Positions 41,938 to 51,764 of a stretch of DNA of 64,000 nt are shown in pieces. The stretch comes from Bombella sp. ESL0385 (lineage in GTDB: Bacteria > Pseudomonadota > Alphaproteobacteria > Acetobacterales > Acetobacteraceae). Position numbers and translations under genes: made by a program. The notes beneath the pieces are model-generated. The model had not been told where the DNA came from and did not search any database. It saw only the letters and a program-made list of their open reading frames with translations. Numbering within the stretch: position 1 is the stretch's first letter; every line of letters begins with the position of its first letter. The stretch lies in assembly GCF_009725755.1 (NCBI RefSeq), contig NZ_WNIJ01000001.1:992001-1056000 (forward strand). Direction: 5' to 3'.

Positions 41938-43425
41938 ATGACATTCCCTCTCTTCGCATTTTTGAAAAATAGACGGTCTATTCAGCTTGGACTAGGGCTT
42001 ATTACAAGCTTAGGGCTGGGGGCTGGTTATGCGTCCGCGCAGACGATTGAGGGGGCAGGTCGCTCCGAGTTTATCCCTCATACACTAAAAGAAGCCCTCT
42101 CTATGGCGTATCTAACCAATCCTCAGCTGCGTGAAGCAAGGGCGCAGTTGCGTGCTGTGGATGAGCAAATGTCCGCCGCTATGGCCGGTTGGCGTCCGAC
42201 CATTACTGGCAGTGCGGGTTTAACCTATTATAAAGGGAGTAGCCGTTATAGTCAGTTAACTGAGTTGATGGGGCGCAACGTAAAAATCCCGAACGAGCAG
42301 CGTTATAGCAATGGCGGTTATAATGCTAGTGTCTCTGTTACGCAGCCAATTTATCAAGGTGGTAAGACGGTTGCGGGCATTCATATGGCTAAGAACCAGA
42401 TTTTTGCTCAACGTGCCCGCCTCATCGCGACTGAGCAGCAAGTTTTATATAATGCGATGGAAGCTTTTGTGAAGGTTGTTGGTAATAAGCAACTCCTTCA
42501 GGTGAGTATTAATAACGAGCGGTCCTTACAACAACAACTTGACGCTACGAATCGCCGTTTTCGTCTTGGGGAGCTAAGCCGTACTGATGTTGCGCAGGCG
42601 CAAGGGGCTTTGGCTACCGCTACGGCGGAACGTCAGCAGGCTGAGGGAACATTCCAAGCGGCACAAGCAAGTTATTTACAGACCATTGGTGTCCCGGCTC
42701 CGCCGGATCTCGTGCCACCTCAGCCTTTGGCCCTACCTGTACGGACAGAAAAGGAAGCTGTGGATGAAGCCGTGCGGAACAATCCGAATGTGATTGCCGC
42801 ACTTTTTAACGAGGCGCAGCAGAAGGATAATATCTCCGTCCAAATGGCTGCTATTTTGCCGAAGATTACAGCAGGCTTAGGGTATCAACGCTCTAGGGAC
42901 CAAGCATCAGATGATTCTTTGCAAGATAACAAGTTTGCGTCTCTGACGTTGCAAGTGCCTATTTATCAGGGGGGCAGTGAATATTCGGCGGTACGTCAGG
43001 CACGGCAAACAGCTATTGCAGCACGACATGAGGTAGATGTACAGCGGCGTTTGGCTCTGCAACAAACATCATCTAGCTGGCAATATTATATAGCAACGCA
43101 AGAAACGCTAAAAAGCAATAAAGTTGCTGTCTCCTCTAATTTGGCTGCCCTTGCTGGGGTGGAGCGGCAAGCTCTGATGGGGACAGCGACAACCTTATCT
43201 GTTCTTCAGCAGCAGCAATCTTTATTGCAAGCTCAGCGTCTTTTAATTCAAAATGCAGCAGCTTTGGTGACATCATCTTACGATATTGCGCGCGCTATGG
43301 GTCGTCTCACGGCGATTGATCTGAAATTGGACGTCCCACTTTATGATGAAAAAGCCTATTATAACGCTGTGAAGACCCGCCTATGGGGCGTTGGCGATTA
43401 TAAAACGAATATTCCGGGACGATAA
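41938..43425 (+). CDS. tolC: TolC family outer membrane efflux protein
   Basis: A 495-residue outer-membrane channel of the TolC type, which connects inner-membrane exporters to the outside. It has a signal peptide (LGLGAGYASA, cleavage near residue 35), then two related halves. Each opens with the family pattern: LKEALSMAYLTNPQLREARA, and EAVDEAVRNNPNVIAALFNE. Helical stretches and beta-strand patches (ASVSVTQPIYQGGKT, ASLTLQVPIYQGGSE) follow. Full length by comparison with TolC of 470-500 residues. No cognate pump is adjacent, so it may serve several transporters. Ribosome site is weak. Upstream lies a T-rich stretch near 41855. Confidence 0.88.
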   Translation: MTFPLFAFLKNRRSIQLGLGLITSLGLGAGYASAQTIEGAGRSEFIPHTLKEALSMAYLTNPQLREARAQLRAVDEQMSAAMAGWRPTITGSAGLTYYKGSSRYSQLTELMGRNVKIPNEQRYSNGGYNASVSVTQPIYQGGKTVAGIHMAKNQIFAQRARLIATEQQVLYNAMEAFVKVVGNKQLLQVSINNERSLQQQLDATNRRFRLGELSRTDVAQAQGALATATAERQQAEGTFQAAQASYLQTIGVPAPPDLVPPQPLALPVRTEKEAVDEAVRNNPNVIAALFNEAQQKDNISVQMAAILPKITAGLGYQRSRDQASDDSLQDNKFASLTLQVPIYQGGSEYSAVRQARQTAIAARHEVDVQRRLALQQTSSSWQYYIATQETLKSNKVAVSSNLAALAGVERQALMGTATTLSVLQQQQSLLQAQRLLIQNAAALVTSSYDIARAMGRLTAIDLKLDVPLYDEKAYYNAVKTRLWGVGDYKTNIPGR

Positions 43426-43518
43426 AAGGGGTTTTTCTAAGGGCGGCCTATCGGCAAGCCTCACGGTCGATGATATGAAGGTCTTATCAATGAAGACCAT
43501 ATATTAAGATGTGAGCGC

Positions 43519-46224
43519 ATGCCTAAACAGACCTCCCACACACCCTTAGCTGCCTCTGAGTTAGAGAAGGCCTTCACCCCGGCTGATTATGAAAATACGC
43601 TTTATAAGCAATGGGAAGAGTCTGGTATTTTTGAGGCTCACCCTGAGGATAAGGGCACAGCCTATTCCATCATGTTCCCGCCGCCGAATGTGACGGGGAC
43701 ACTCCATCTCGGCCATGCTCTGACCTTTACCTTGCAGGATATTCTTATTCGCTGGCAGCGGGGGAAAGGGGCGAATGTTTTATGGCAACCCGGCACAGAC
43801 CATGCTGGTATCGCTACCCAAATGGTGGTTGAGCGTGCTTTGGACAAAGAGGGCATAAACCGTAAAGAGCTGGGCCGCCCGCGCTTCATTGAGCGCGTCT
43901 GGGAGTGGAAGAATGAATATGGCGGCACGATTATCAAGCAATTACGCAGGTTAGGGGCCTCTGCTGATTGGACGCGTGAACGCTTTACAATGGATGCAGG
44001 CCTCTCACGCGCGGTGCGTAAGGTCTTTGTTCAGCTCCATAAAGAGGGGCTTATTTATCGGGACCGCCGTTTGGTGAATTGGGACCCGGTATTTCGTTCT
44101 GCGATTTCTGATTTAGAGGTGGATAATAAAGAAACTAAAGGCTCTATGTGGTATATCCGCTACCCGTTAGAGAGCGGAGCGCATATCACCATCGCCACGA
44201 CCCGGCCAGAAACTATGCTGGGTGATGTTGCCGTAGCGGTGAATCCAGAAGATGAGCGTTACCAAGCCTTCATCGGGCAGAAGGTTATATTGCCTCTAAC
44301 GGGGCGTTCTATCCCCATTGTAGCGGATGAACATTCCGATCCAGAAAAGGGAACAGGGGCTGTTAAGATTACTCCTGCTCATGATTTTAATGATTTTGAG
44401 GTCGGTAAGCGGCATAATCTCCCTGCCCCAACTATCCTTGATGAAGGGGCCTGCATTTGGCTGGATGAGGTGCGTGGAGAGTTCACCCAGCATGATGGCA
44501 TTAGCGATTTAGAGTTTGTCCATTCCCTAGAAGGGCTACATCGCGATGAAGCGCGTAAAAAGATTATCGCGCGGCTTGAGGCGATGGAATGGCTGGAGAA
44601 AATCGAGCCGCATACTCTACAAGTCCCGACTGCGGAGCGTGGGGGGGCTGTTGTAGAGCCACGTCTGACACTGCAATGGTATTGCGATGCACCCAAACTC
44701 GCTCAACCTGCTGTTGATGCGGTTAAAAACGGGGCTATGAGCTTTGAGCCACGCCAGTGGGAGAACACTTTCTTCGCGTGGATGCGAGAGCTTCAACCAT
44801 GGTGTATTAGCCGTCAATTATGGTGGGGGCACCAAATCCCCGCATGGTATGGCTCCGATGGTAAAACTTATGTGGCAGAGAGCGCGGAAGAAGCCCAACA
44901 ACAAGCGGGGCCTTCTGTATCCTTAACGCAGGATGAGGATGTACTTGATACATGGTTCAGCTCAGCCTTATGGCCGTTTACGACCTTGGGATGGCCGGAT
45001 AAGACAGAGGCATTAGAGTTCTATTACCCAACCAGCACATTGGTCACAGGGTTTGATATTATCTTCTTCTGGGTATCGCGGATGATGATGATGGGCCTTC
45101 ACTTTATGGGGAAGGTGCCCTTCCAGAAGATTCTTATTCATGGGCTGGTGCGGGATGAAAAAGGGCAAAAAATGTCCAAGTCCCGCGGCAATGGGATTGA
45201 TCCGCTGGATTTGATTGCCGAATATGGGGCTGATGCGACACGTCTGGCTATTGCGGCCGGGGCCGGGTTGGGGCGTGATATTAAGCTTGGGCGCGGTAAG
45301 GTGGAGGAGCATCGTGCTTTCATCACCAAGTTGTGGAATGCCTCACGCTTTTTGCAGATGAATGGTGTGAAGCCCCACTTAGAGTTTAATCCAGCTAAGG
45401 TGCAATCAACATTAGCGCGTTGGATTGTGGAGGAAGCGCGCAAGGCTGTTGTGCAAGCTGATGCCGCGCTGGAAGCATCACGCTTTGATGATTATACGCG
45501 CTGCTGTTATCAGTTCGTCTGGAACATCTTTTGTGATTGGTTTGTCGAGTTCTCCAAACCTGTATTCCGTAGCGGTGGGGCAGAGGCGGAGGAGTTAAAA
45601 GCGGCTGCTGCCTATGTTCTGGGTGTCATCTTACAGATGATGCACCCCGTTATTCCTTTTGTCACAGCAACCTTATGGCAGAAATTGGGGTATCATGGGG
45701 CCTCCATTGTGGGGCACTGGCCGACTATTCCAGAGAGGAAAGAGGCTCACGCTGCCGCGGATGAAGTGAATTGGGTGGTTCGTCTCATTAGTGAGGTGCG
45801 AACCGTGCGGGCAGAGATGAACGTGCCGCCTTCACAAAAGGCACCACTTCTCTTGCGTGATGCTTCGGCTCAGACAATCGAGCGTGCCCAGAGCTGGAAA
45901 GCGGCGATTGATCAAATGGCGCGTGCGTCTGAAGTGACAGTTCTTACCAATGAGCCGCCGAAAATGGCCGCGCAAATCATCTTAGATGAGGCAACCATTT
46001 TCATGCCGCTTGAAGGTGTGATCGACCTCGAAGCTGAAAAGACGCGCTTGAATAAGGAAATTGCCCGTCTTGAAAGCGAGATTGGGAAGGTTGAAAAGAA
46101 GCTCTCTAACGAGAACTTTGTCGCGCGTGCTAAAGCGGAAGTTGTGCAAGAGAACCGGGAGCGGTTGGAAACCTTCCTGCATGAGTTGAAGAAACAAAAA
46201 ACCGCTTTAAGCCGGATTAGCTAG
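43519..46224 (+). CDS. valS: valyl-tRNA synthetase
   Basis: ValS charges tRNA-Val. The 901-residue class I enzyme has the HIGH-type motif PPPNVTGTLHLGHAL near residue 54. The editing domain has TTRPETMLGDVAVAVNPED, and the KMSKS motif is in KGQKMSKSRGNGIDP. The tRNA-binding anticodon domain follows, then a C-terminal coiled coil (LEAEKTRLNKEIARLESEIG). Length is somewhat shorter than E. coli ValS (951), normal for alphaproteobacteria. A strong terminator follows at 46245. A GGTCTT/AAGACC stem-loop sits in the 93-base leader; I saw nothing to suggest a T-box. Confidence 0.96.
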   Translation: MPKQTSHTPLAASELEKAFTPADYENTLYKQWEESGIFEAHPEDKGTAYSIMFPPPNVTGTLHLGHALTFTLQDILIRWQRGKGANVLWQPGTDHAGIATQMVVERALDKEGINRKELGRPRFIERVWEWKNEYGGTIIKQLRRLGASADWTRERFTMDAGLSRAVRKVFVQLHKEGLIYRDRRLVNWDPVFRSAISDLEVDNKETKGSMWYIRYPLESGAHITIATTRPETMLGDVAVAVNPEDERYQAFIGQKVILPLTGRSIPIVADEHSDPEKGTGAVKITPAHDFNDFEVGKRHNLPAPTILDEGACIWLDEVRGEFTQHDGISDLEFVHSLEGLHRDEARKKIIARLEAMEWLEKIEPHTLQVPTAERGGAVVEPRLTLQWYCDAPKLAQPAVDAVKNGAMSFEPRQWENTFFAWMRELQPWCISRQLWWGHQIPAWYGSDGKTYVAESAEEAQQQAGPSVSLTQDEDVLDTWFSSALWPFTTLGWPDKTEALEFYYPTSTLVTGFDIIFFWVSRMMMMGLHFMGKVPFQKILIHGLVRDEKGQKMSKSRGNGIDPLDLIAEYGADATRLAIAAGAGLGRDIKLGRGKVEEHRAFITKLWNASRFLQMNGVKPHLEFNPAKVQSTLARWIVEEARKAVVQADAALEASRFDDYTRCCYQFVWNIFCDWFVEFSKPVFRSGGAEAEELKAAAAYVLGVILQMMHPVIPFVTATLWQKLGYHGASIVGHWPTIPERKEAHAAADEVNWVVRLISEVRTVRAEMNVPPSQKAPLLLRDASAQTIERAQSWKAAIDQMARASEVTVLTNEPPKMAAQIILDEATIFMPLEGVIDLEAEKTRLNKEIARLESEIGKVEKKLSNENFVARAKAEVVQENRERLETFLHELKKQKTALSRIS

Positions 46225-46244
46225 GCGTTGCATCATGCTGAATC

Positions 46245-46277
46245 AAAAAGCCTGCCCTTTTGGAGGCAGGCTTTTTT
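46245..46277. terminator. bidirectional terminator between valS and ilvD
   Basis: A perfect 12-base stem (AAAAAGCCTGCC with GGCAGGCTTTTT), 8-base loop, then T on the plus strand and T on the minus strand. It lies between two convergent genes and can end both. Confidence 0.9.
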
Positions 46278-46294
46278 ATGGGGAATCTTAACGC

Positions 46295-48154
46295 TTAGAC
46301 GGAGCGTTTTTTGATAATAATCTGAGATAGGTCGCGCACAGCCCCATGTGCTGCGCTGGTCGTCATGGCGGCATAAGCTTTTAGAGCAGTGGACACAATA
46401 CGCTCACGCTGCGGTTGCCAGCCTGCGGCCCCTTTGGCGTCCATAGCTGCACGCCGCGCTCCAATCTCCGTTGCGGCAACGTCCAAATGTAAGACGCGTT
46501 TGGGAATATCAATGATGATGGCATCGCCTTCCTCAACAAGGCCGATTAAGCCACCCTCTGCAGCTTCTGGTGACATATGCCCAACAGAGAGGCCAGAGCT
46601 CCCCCCAGAGAAGCGGCCATCAGTAATGAGGGCACAGGCTTCTCCCAACCCCATAGATTTCAAATAGCTGGTTGGATAAAGCATTTCCTGCATGCCCGGT
46701 CCACCTTTGGGGCCTTCATAACGGATGACAACAACATCGCCGGGGATAATCTGCTTACCCAAAATGGCTGTGACGGCGGCATCTTGGCTATCAAACACTC
46801 GAGCGCGCCCTTTGAATGTCAGGATATTCTCAGCAACGCCCGCTGTTTTTACGATGGCTCCATCCGTTGCTAAATTACCATAAAGGACAGCTAACCCACC
46901 ATCTTGGGAGAAAGCATGATCCTTATCCCGCAATACACCAGCCTGACGGTCTGTATCCAATGTTTTATATTGGCTTTTTTGGGAGAAGGCCTCAACAGTT
47001 CTCACACCACCCGGTGCGGCTTTAAAGAAGGCTGTTGCTTTCTCCTTACCATGGGCAATATCCCATTCTGCAAGGGCTTCTTTTAAGCTGGGCGTATGAA
47101 CAGTAGCTGCACTCGTATCAATCAAACCAGCACGGTCTAACTCCCCAAGAATGGCTGGAATCCCTCCAGCGCGGTGGACATCTTCCATATGAACATTCGG
47201 TACAGAAGGCGAAACTTTGCAGAGATGTGGCACTTTGCGGGAGAGAGCATCAATATCGCTCATCTTAAAATCAACGCCTGCCTCGTGTGCGGCGGCGAGG
47301 AGATGCAGCACGGTGTTGGTGGAGCCTCCCATGGCGATATCTAACGTCATAGCATTGGTAAAGGCTGCTTTTGTCGCAATCCCACGGGGGAGCGCGCGCT
47401 CATCTTCTTGCTCATACCAACGGCGGGCAAGCTCAACGCTCAAACGGCCAGCCTCAAGAAAGAGGTTTTTCCGCTCACTATGCGTTGCCAGAAGGGACCC
47501 ATTGCCTGGTAGAGACAGCCCTAAAGCCTCTGTCAAGCAGTTCATAGAATTAGCGGTGAACATCCCAGAGCAAGACCCACATGTTGGGCAGGCTGACCGC
47601 TCTACTTGGGCGGAAACATCATCACTAACGCGCTCATCCGCTGCGGCCACCATGGAGGTTACAAGGTCCACTGCGCGCTCAATGCCGTTCATATCCGCTT
47701 TGCCAGCCTCCATAGGGCCACCAGAGACAAAAACGGTCGGGATATTCAGCCGAAGCGAAGCCATTAACATGCCCGGCGTAATTTTATCACAATTACTGAT
47801 GCAGACTAACGCATCGGCACAATGGGCATTGACCATATATTCCACAGAATCAGCAATCAATTCCCGCGAGGGGAGGGAATAGAGCATCCCGCCATGACCC
47901 ATCGCGATGCCATCATCCACGGCGATTGTATTAAACTCTTTAGCAACACCGCCGGCTTCTTCCACCGCGGATGCGACTAATGCCCCCATATTTTTGAGGT
48001 GAACATGACCGGGAACAAATTGGGTAAAGGAATTAGCGATGGCGATAATGGGTTTATTAAAATCATCATCCTTCATGCCGGTTGCACGCCATAGAGCGCG
48101 AGCCCCCGCCATATTGCGGCCGTGAGTACTAGTATGAGAACGATAGGCGGGCAT
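46295..48154 (-). CDS. ilvD: dihydroxy-acid dehydratase
   Basis: IlvD removes water from dihydroxy acids in valine, isoleucine and pantothenate synthesis, using an iron-sulfur cluster. The 619-residue protein begins [20 protein letters not shown]. It has [10 protein letters not shown] and [20 protein letters not shown] (cluster and metal cysteines), [13 protein letters not shown]-like and DGRFSGG blocks. Length and the three cysteines fit the [4Fe-4S] E. coli type. On its upstream side lie a hairpin with T run (48208-48254) and an 18-base palindrome, either of which may regulate it. Divergent from msrA. Confidence 0.95.
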   Translation of the reverse strand: MPAYRSHTSTHGRNMAGARALWRATGMKDDDFNKPIIAIANSFTQFVPGHVHLKNMGALVASAVEEAGGVAKEFNTIAVDDGIAMGHGGMLYSLPSRELIADSVEYMVNAHCADALVCISNCDKITPGMLMASLRLNIPTVFVSGGPMEAGKADMNGIERAVDLVTSMVAAADERVSDDVSAQVERSACPTCGSCSGMFTANSMNCLTEALGLSLPGNGSLLATHSERKNLFLEAGRLSVELARRWYEQEDERALPRGIATKAAFTNAMTLDIAMGGSTNTVLHLLAAAHEAGVDFKMSDIDALSRKVPHLCKVSPSVPNVHMEDVHRAGGIPAILGELDRAGLIDTSAATVHTPSLKEALAEWDIAHGKEKATAFFKAAPGGVRTVEAFSQKSQYKTLDTDRQAGVLRDKDHAFSQDGGLAVLYGNLATDGAIVKTAGVAENILTFKGRARVFDSQDAAVTAILGKQIIPGDVVVIRYEGPKGGPGMQEMLYPTSYLKSMGLGEACALITDGRFSGGSSGLSVGHMSPEAAEGGLIGLVEEGDAIIIDIPKRVLHLDVAATEIGARRAAMDAKGAAGWQPQRERIVSTALKAYAAMTTSAAHGAVRDLSQIIIKKRSV

Positions 48155-48207
48155 GAAGAACCTCGTTTAAAAAGAAACGCTCAAAGGCATGTTGTGGTAA
48201 GAATAGG

Positions 48208-48254
48208 TAACATAAAATAAGAAAAATGAAAGATGTGAAAAGCATCTCTCATTT
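48208..48254 (-). terminator. hairpin with T run in the ilvD leader, possible attenuator
   Basis: On the minus strand AAATGAGAGATG pairs with CATCTTTCATTT (one G-U pair) around a 7-base loop, followed by TTTTTCTTATTTTA. This looks like an intrinsic terminator placed about 54 bases before the ilvD start codon, in the ilvD direction. It could attenuate ilvD, or end a minus-strand transcript from further upstream. Confidence 0.5.
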
Positions 48255-48268
48255 CCCTTTGCTCCCCT

Positions 48269-48286
48269 AGCTAAATGCATTTAGCT
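48269..48286. promoter_or_regulatory. perfect 18-bp palindrome, candidate operator between ilvD and msrA
   Basis: AGCTAAATGCATTTAGCT is a perfect palindrome in the 156-base divergent gap. It lies about 25 bases before the msrA start and 115 before ilvD. Flanking CCCCTA (48264) and TAGGGG (48297) form a second, wider inverted pair. The shape suits a dimeric regulator. No known consensus is recognised. Confidence 0.5.
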
Positions 48287-48310
48287 TCCCATATGATAGG
48301 GGACTGATTT

Positions 48311-48871
48311 ATGAGACAAAGAGGCGTTATGGCAGAGGCATCATCAATTATCCTCGGAGGCGGTTGCTTCTGGTGTGTTGAGGCGATTTTTAAGGGATTG
48401 CGTGGTATTATAACCGCTAAACCCGGTTATGCAGGCGGGCATACGGAGCATCCACAGTACAAAGAGGTATGCACAGGCCATACAGGCCATACGGAAGTTG
48501 TAGAGCTTCGTTTTGATCCGCGCGAGATTAGCCTTGAAGATATTCTGCGTGTTTTCTTCACCACGCATGACCCAACACAACTTAATCGACAAGGCGATGA
48601 TGTGGGGACGCAATATCGGTCCGTTATTTTTGGAGATGAGGCCCAGCAAGCCATAGCGAGGGCAATTCGTGATGAAATTGCCACGCAAGGGATTTGGAAT
48701 GACCCCATCGTAACAGCGATTGAAGGTCCGGCTCATTTTTGGGAGGCCGAAGCAGACCACCATGATTACTTTGCGCGCAACCCCGAAACCGCTTATTGCG
48801 CCGCCGTAGTGGCCCCTAAGGTTGCTAAGGCACGCAAGCTTTATCGCGATCGTCTAAAGCCAGCAGACTAG
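48311..48871 (+). CDS. msrA: peptide-methionine (S)-S-oxide reductase MsrA
   Basis: MsrA reduces methionine-S-sulfoxide in oxidised proteins. The 186-residue protein has the active-site motif GGGCFWCVEAIFKGLRG, then GYAGGHTEHPQYKEVCTGHT, a central HDPTQLNRQGDDVGTQYRS and FWEAEADHHDYFARNPETAYC near the end. Start at 48311 has GGGGA upstream; an ATG at 48329 closer to the conserved part is also possible. It stands alone, divergent from ilvD across a palindrome-containing gap. Confidence 0.94.
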   Translation: MRQRGVMAEASSIILGGGCFWCVEAIFKGLRGIITAKPGYAGGHTEHPQYKEVCTGHTGHTEVVELRFDPREISLEDILRVFFTTHDPTQLNRQGDDVGTQYRSVIFGDEAQQAIARAIRDEIATQGIWNDPIVTAIEGPAHFWEAEADHHDYFARNPETAYCAAVVAPKVAKARKLYRDRLKPAD

Positions 48872-48909
48872 GATAGTCTTTCCCCAACCCCTAAAAAGGT
48901 GGCGGGCTG

Positions 48910-50223
48910 TTATTCTTCACTTTCTAGTAAGATGCGGTCCGTCTCCTCATCATAATCGAACAGATTGGCATAACGTGCCCATGAGATGGCCGTGTTTAAT
49001 GTCTGCCGAGCAAAGCTTATCGACATAGATTCTTCCAATCGCCGCCGAAAGACGTCTGCATCAATAGCGTGGCTGTTGCGTTCATCCAATGTGCCGCGAA
49101 TCAATTTTAACAGTGGAACAGCATGGAGCAGAGCGGCACGCATAATATCGCGCCGTGCATCAGCATCGGCCTCCACAAAGGTACGTCCGGTTTGGGTTAA
49201 GATAATATCGCCATCCTCAAGGTCAGCGAAGTCCAATAATTGCAATGTTTCTCCTAATGGGAAAAGGTCATCCAAAGTCATTTGGAGATGTTGGGCTAAT
49301 TCTGGGAGGTCAGCACGGCCAGAATGAGGCGCATGTTCCAACGCTTCCATAAGTCCGACCAACATCTCGATAGATAAATCAGGCAAGACAAGGAACAGCT
49401 CGCTTTCATCCTGTATCTCTGCCGATGGCATGGCTTCCGCCTCCGAGACACTAGGGGCGCGCAAGGTCATCAATGTATAAATCTGGTCCACAAAATGACG
49501 GAACTGCTCATCATGCCGGTTACGTGGGTGCGGGAAGGGGACACGGATTTCATGCGTGATGCGCCCCGGCCCCGATGAAAAGAGCAATATCCGGTCACAC
49601 ATTAAAACGGCTTCTTCAATCGCATGGGTTGCGAGAACCATAGCTTTAAGCGGGCCTAGGCGATGTTCCTGCCATAATTCAATCAAATCGGTTCGCAGAT
49701 TTTCGGCACTCAGATGGTCAATATTTAAAAAAGGCTCATCTAGTAACAAAATCTCAGGTTGGCGAGCTAGGGCACGTGTCAGAGAGGTACGCTCTGCTAA
49801 TGCATCGGATAATTCTCTCGGATAAGCCCCTTCATAGCCATCCATATCCAACACCTCGATAATCGCACTGGCTATTTTTTCCCGCTCTGCTTTGGATTGG
49901 CGTTTAGCTTCTAGGGCAAGGAGAATATTCTCCCGTACGGTCAACCACGGGAAAAGAACATCATCTTGCAAAATGATGGATACCCCCTCCAAAGCTAGGG
50001 GAGTGGCTTTATCATCCTTCCAAAAAACAGTGCCCGTTTTAGGCTGCTCAAGCCCGGCCATGATTTTTAATAAGCTTGATTTACCAGAGCCAGAACGCCC
50101 CACAAGGCCTAGAATCTCACCCTCTTGCACCTCCATATTAATCTGCTCAACAATAGGAAGGTCTTGGTTACGGGCCTTTTGAGCAACTTGTGTGCAGTCA
50201 ACTAGGCGTAGAAGTGTATTCAT
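48910..50223 (-). CDS. anion-type ABC transporter ATPase with AAA-associated C-terminal domain
   Basis: A 437-residue protein with an N-terminal ABC ATPase of the nitrate/sulfonate/taurine type and a C-terminal AAA-associated region (about 280-435, ELAQHLQMTLDDLFPLGETL). Walker A is GRSGSGKSS, the Q-loop is ILQDDVLFPWLTVREN, Walker B is EILLLDEPF, and the switch His is in LATHAIEEA. The usual LSGGMxQR signature reads LSDALAERTSLTRAL: both glycines are lost, which is odd for a working ATPase. It lies 3 bases after the permease gene on the same strand. No binding protein gene is adjacent. Confidence 0.82.
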   Translation of the reverse strand: MNTLLRLVDCTQVAQKARNQDLPIVEQINMEVQEGEILGLVGRSGSGKSSLLKIMAGLEQPKTGTVFWKDDKATPLALEGVSIILQDDVLFPWLTVRENILLALEAKRQSKAEREKIASAIIEVLDMDGYEGAYPRELSDALAERTSLTRALARQPEILLLDEPFLNIDHLSAENLRTDLIELWQEHRLGPLKAMVLATHAIEEAVLMCDRILLFSSGPGRITHEIRVPFPHPRNRHDEQFRHFVDQIYTLMTLRAPSVSEAEAMPSAEIQDESELFLVLPDLSIEMLVGLMEALEHAPHSGRADLPELAQHLQMTLDDLFPLGETLQLLDFADLEDGDIILTQTGRTFVEADADARRDIMRAALLHAVPLLKLIRGTLDERNSHAIDADVFRRRLEESMSISFARQTLNTAISWARYANLFDYDEETDRILLESEE

Positions 50224-50226
50224 GAG

Positions 50227-51747
50227 TTAAATCCCATAACGGCGCGTTACGCGCTCTTGTAATGGCATACACACTCCCCAGCGTACAGATAGGGCAAGTG
50301 CGGTCATTAAGGCGAGGAAGAGCATCTCTTGACCATAAGATTGACCATGCACCATCGCATAAAGTGTAGATGTTGGAGACGATAGTGCTCCATCATGGCC
50401 CAGAAAGCTCACTAGATACACATTATCCCAAAAAAAAGGGAGGGCGAGTGCAATGGACTCACAAAGGATGGGATATAGTAAGGGCAATCTAACCTTCTGC
50501 CATAGAGGAAAACTGGGTAAATGTAATTGCTCGCCCATAAGGAATAGTCGTTTTATATCCTCCCTCTTCGATTTATAGGCGATATTCCATCCTACAATAC
50601 CTAATGATGCTAGTGCTGGTAAAGATATAGCAGGAATGATGTTCTCTAAATAAGGGAACATCACATATATAGGAAAGAGGCTCACAACAAAGCCAACATA
50701 ACTTATTAGCTTTTGGAAGGGTTTAGGTAAGCCTAAAATTAGGCCTCCTATATAGCCCCAGAAAAGCCCAATAATGCAGACAGCCGCTAAAACGTAACTC
50801 AGAGGCCCTAAAAAACGGAGACTATCAACCGGCCATGGCCACATCAGATAGGTTAAAAAACCAGCGGATAGAATGAGGATAACCATTTGTGAGACAACGC
50901 TATAATCACGCCATTTCATCATCAAGCGTGATTCAGGGGGTACTTTTTTGAAGTTGTCTAGGCTGCACACAGCATAGCGTTTACCATGCCCGAGCAAGGG
51001 GGCTATTAAGCCATGCTGAACAAGGGCCATCAAACCAAGGCTCATAATAATTACAAGCCATATTGCCGCTATATGATGTTGCACTAAAGCCGTATAGGCA
51101 TAGCCTCCTAAACCCGGATGCCATTCTGGATGGCAGAAGGCGAGCAGATATTCCCCCCCAAAGAGGCAAAGCCAGAAATCTGGGAGATTTAACAAGACAG
51201 ACTGCACAAGCTCCGGGAAGGCAAAGGGTACATGTAATCGCCAGAACATCTGCCCATAACCCAGCCGTAATGCGCGTGCTGTCTTTAAAAACTCTGTTGG
51301 GATGTCGTGCCCTGTCTTTAAAGTTGCATATAAGCTGCGTGCAATGAGGCTAAAAGCCGCCATACATGCGATGCTCCAAAAGGAGGGGAGCACGGCAGAG
51401 AATAAGCCAAGCAAACAAAGGGAGGGAATCCCTGCCAAAATTACTGTTACTGCAGAGAGGCCCCGCCTGATAAAAGCTGAATAAGCTGCAAGGGATAATA
51501 GGGCGAACTGGCCGATAGCTGCGCTTAACAAAGCAGCGGCGACTTCGCCTAGCGTCCAAAAGGCAGCGTTCCATAATGGGGGAAGAAAGGCAAATGCCTC
51601 CAAGCCAAAGCCGAGGGAAAGCCCATATAAGGCCCCAAGCATTAACGCACAACAGGATAAGCCACTGCCGCCATGTGCGACCAACCAACGCAGACAGCTG
51701 CCCTCAATGCGCGAGATAAGAGCAAAGGAGAGGAGATGCTTCCTCAT
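50227..51747 (-). CDS. duplicated ABC transporter permease (anion type, fused halves)
   Basis: A 506-residue membrane protein with about 12 hydrophobic segments in two similar halves, the layout of the duplicated permease of anion-type ABC systems (COG4986-like). The coupling-loop pattern for the ATPase is visible in half one (TEFLKTARALRLGYGQMFWR, then LHVPFAFPELV) and more weakly in half two (MGEQLHLPSFPLWQKVRLPL, then LYPILCESI). It pairs with the ATPase 3 bases downstream. Substrate unknown. dut lies just upstream (17 bases) on the same strand. Confidence 0.78.
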   Translation of the reverse strand: MRKHLLSFALISRIEGSCLRWLVAHGGSGLSCCALMLGALYGLSLGFGLEAFAFLPPLWNAAFWTLGEVAAALLSAAIGQFALLSLAAYSAFIRRGLSAVTVILAGIPSLCLLGLFSAVLPSFWSIACMAAFSLIARSLYATLKTGHDIPTEFLKTARALRLGYGQMFWRLHVPFAFPELVQSVLLNLPDFWLCLFGGEYLLAFCHPEWHPGLGGYAYTALVQHHIAAIWLVIIMSLGLMALVQHGLIAPLLGHGKRYAVCSLDNFKKVPPESRLMMKWRDYSVVSQMVILILSAGFLTYLMWPWPVDSLRFLGPLSYVLAAVCIIGLFWGYIGGLILGLPKPFQKLISYVGFVVSLFPIYVMFPYLENIIPAISLPALASLGIVGWNIAYKSKREDIKRLFLMGEQLHLPSFPLWQKVRLPLLYPILCESIALALPFFWDNVYLVSFLGHDGALSSPTSTLYAMVHGQSYGQEMLFLALMTALALSVRWGVCMPLQERVTRRYGI

Positions 51748-51764
51748 GGGCAGAAAAACTCCCG

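Noticed and set aside
43426-43518. T-box or other riboswitch before valS
   Set aside because: Only one short stem-loop is present, the leader is too short, and T-boxes are not expected in this group.
47217-47882. Long open frame of 221 codons on the plus strand
   Set aside because: It lies wholly antisense inside ilvD, whose motifs are complete. Arg/Ser/Ala-rich shadow frame.
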